Source: Oegoconia quadripuncta (Eukaryota; Arthropoda; Insecta; Lepidoptera; Autostichidae). Taken from it: 64,000 bases of DNA. Made by a program: the position numbers and the translations under genes. Positions 62,332 through 64,000 of the stretch are shown here, one piece after another (positions within the stretch are counted from its first letter, which is position 1; every line of letters begins with the position of its first letter). Where the stretch lies: NCBI GenBank assembly GCA_949316235.1, contig OX438757.1, forward strand, positions 18,314,005-18,378,004, written 5' to 3'. The notes beneath the pieces were generated by a model. It saw nothing but the letters and a program-made list of their open reading frames with translations, was not told the origin of the DNA and did no database searches.

Positions 62332-62489
62332 GCTTTCCGCCCGCGACTTCGCCTGCGTAGAACAACTTTATCGTGGAAATTTGTTTTTCCTGTGAGCAAA
62401 TATCATCCAAATCCGTAAATCCGTTTTGCCGTGATTAAGCAACAAACAAACAAACATCCAAACTATCACATTTATAATATTAATTAGAT
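62332..62489 (+). mobile_element. Lepidopteran retroelement 3' repeat
   Basis: ACTAGCTTTCCGCCCGCGAC TTCGCCTGCGTAG ... AACAAACAAACAAACATCCA ... ATTTATAATATTAATTAG; ends just before the satellite. Confidence 0.7.
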
Positions 62490-62493
62490 TATA

Positions 62494-64000
62494 GTTTTCA
62501 TACATGCTCGTCGGTTTAGGGTACTCTTGACTTCGCCTTCCTTTAAGATGCCCCCGATTTGATCATGGTACATTCGCCGTGGTCTTTCCCTTCCAACACT
62601 AGCATCCGCATTCGCATTGTATATCATACTATATGTCGGGGAAACTAGGGTCTTGATAGCGACAGGGATTGCTACCAACCTGACACACCCCTTTTGATTG
62701 ATTCACTCCATAAGATTGTTCATACATGCTCGTCGGTTTAGGGTACTCTTGACTTCGCCTTCCTTTAAGATGTCCCCGATTTGATCATGGTACATTCGCC
62801 GTGGTCTTTCCCTTCCAACACTACCATCCGCATTCGCATTGTATATCATATATGTCGGGGAAACTAGGGTCTTGATAGCGACAGGGATTGCTACCAACCT
62901 GACACACCCCTTTTGATTGATTCACTCCATAAGATTGTTCATACATGCTCGTCGGTTTAGGGTACTCTTGACTTCGCCTTCCTTTAAGATGTCCCCGATT
63001 TGATCATGGTACATTCGCCGTGGTCTTTCCCTACCAACACTACCATACGCATTCGCATTGTATGTCATATATGTCTGGGAAACTAGGGCCTTGATAGCGA
63101 CAGGGATTGCTACCACCAACCTGACACACCCCTTTTGATTGATTCACTCTCATAAGATTGTTGATACATGCTCGTCGGTTTAGGGTACTCTTGACTTCGC
63201 CTTCCTTTAAGATGCCCCCGATTTGATCATGGTACATTCGCCGTGGTCTTTCCCTTCCAACACTACCATCCGCATTCGCATTGTATATCATATATGTCGG
63301 GGAAACTAGGGTCTTGATAGCGACAGGGATTGCTACCAACCTGACACACCCCTTTTGATTGATTCACTCCATAAGATTGTTCATACATGCTCGTCGGTTT
63401 AGGGTACTCTTGACTTCGCCTTCCTTTAAGATGCCCCCGATTTGATCATGGTACATTCGCCGTGGTCTTTCCCTACCAACACTACCATCCGCATTCGCAT
63501 TGTATATCATATATGTCGGGGAAACTAGGGTCTTGATAGCGACAGGGATTGCTACCAACCTGACACACCCCTTTTGATTGATTCACTCCATAAGATTGTT
63601 CATACATGCTCGTCGGTTTAGGGTACTCTTGACTTCGCCTTCCTTTAAGATGTCCCCGATTTGATCATGGTACATTCGCCGTGGTCTTTCCCTTCCAACA
63701 CTAGCATCCGCATTCGCATTGTATATCATATATGTCGGGGAAACTAGGGTCTTGATAGCGACAGGGATTGCTACCAACCTGACACACCCCTTTTGATTGA
63801 TTCACTCCATAAGATTGTTCATACATGCTCGTCGGTTTAGGGTACTCTTGACTTCGCCTTCCTTTAAGATGTCCCCGATTTGATCATGGTACATTCGCCG
63901 TGGTCTTTCCCTACCAACACTACCATCCGCATTCGCATTGTATATCATATATGTCGGGGAAACTAGGGTCTTGATAGCGACAGGGATTGCTACCAACCTG
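62494..64000 (-). repeat. 219-bp satellite, about 7 copies, open at window end
   Basis: Nearly identical head-to-tail units (218-222 bp), each with CATGCTCGTCGGTTTAGGGT, TTGATCATGGTACATTCGCC and GACAGGGATTGCTACCAACC. On minus each unit has a 64-codon frame containing [20 protein letters not shown] and [11 protein letters not shown], resembling the GRxRPRxxYxDQI...NRRACM C-terminal part of LINE-encoded proteins. The array is probably an amplified LINE fragment; the frames persist because units are young and 219 is divisible by 3, not because a protein is made. Confidence 0.9.

Noticed and set aside
1..64000. Defence island, biosynthetic cluster, operon or viral genome
   Set aside because: No gene clusters, no viral structural or replication genes and no prokaryotic signals; all long frames are transposon-derived or repeat artefacts.

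Overview
The window looks like repeat-saturated intergenic or intronic DNA from an insect, most probably a lepidopteran (moth or butterfly). It is AT-rich and has no operons, ribosome binding sites or bacterial-type genes. Several interspersed repeats resemble ones common in lepidopteran genomes: tRNA-derived SINEs, LINE 3' ends with AATAAA and short repeated tails, the 'CCGCGGCTTCGC' repeat, the CTTAGTC-type LINE tail, and LINE C-termini ending in EAYVQQW or AFAQQW motifs. The species cannot be named from the sequence alone.

Most annotatable bases are transposable elements. Four tRNA-like SINE families are seen, named here for this report: SINE-A (about 330 bp, about 26 copies or fragments), SINE-B and SINE-C (about 250 and 235 bp, sister families, about 9 each) and SINE-D (about 280 bp, 8). 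There are at least 15 truncated LINE pieces. The largest, at 5245-7884, keeps an uninterrupted 754-codon reverse transcriptase frame. Other elements are 5S-rRNA-like fragments, two short retroposon families with 12-bp target site duplications (X and Y), a dead mariner present as two inverted copies, and several terminal-inverted-repeat elements (MITEs).

Layout. 1-5.2 kb: SINE-A cluster and a 24-bp minisatellite. 5.2-7.9 kb: the long LINE. 8-16 kb: SINE-B/C/D, a 50-bp minisatellite at 9.5-10.5 kb, and LINE ends. 16.7-22.9 kb: SINE-A plus mariner, then a perfect 92-bp inverted repeat enclosing 170 CATTG-type pentamers, then the inverted SINE-A plus mariner copy. 23-33 kb: nested SINEs, LINE ends, retroposon X and MITEs. 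33-44 kb: retroposon Y, MITE-M, LINE ends, 5S-like fragments and one spliced-exon candidate (37176-37295, minus). 45.7-46.6 kb: a fold-back Tc1/mariner-type element with a transposase remnant. 47-62 kb: more LINE and SINE pieces, with weak exon candidates near 57-58.4 kb. 62.5-64 kb: a 219-bp satellite apparently made from a LINE C-terminal segment, running off the window end.

No complete host gene, functional tRNA or rRNA gene, CRISPR array or defence system could be supported. The most unusual structures are the inverted mariner/SINE duplication flanking the palindromic pentanucleotide array, the LINE-derived satellite, and the short retroposon families. The few possible host exons are marked as candidates only.
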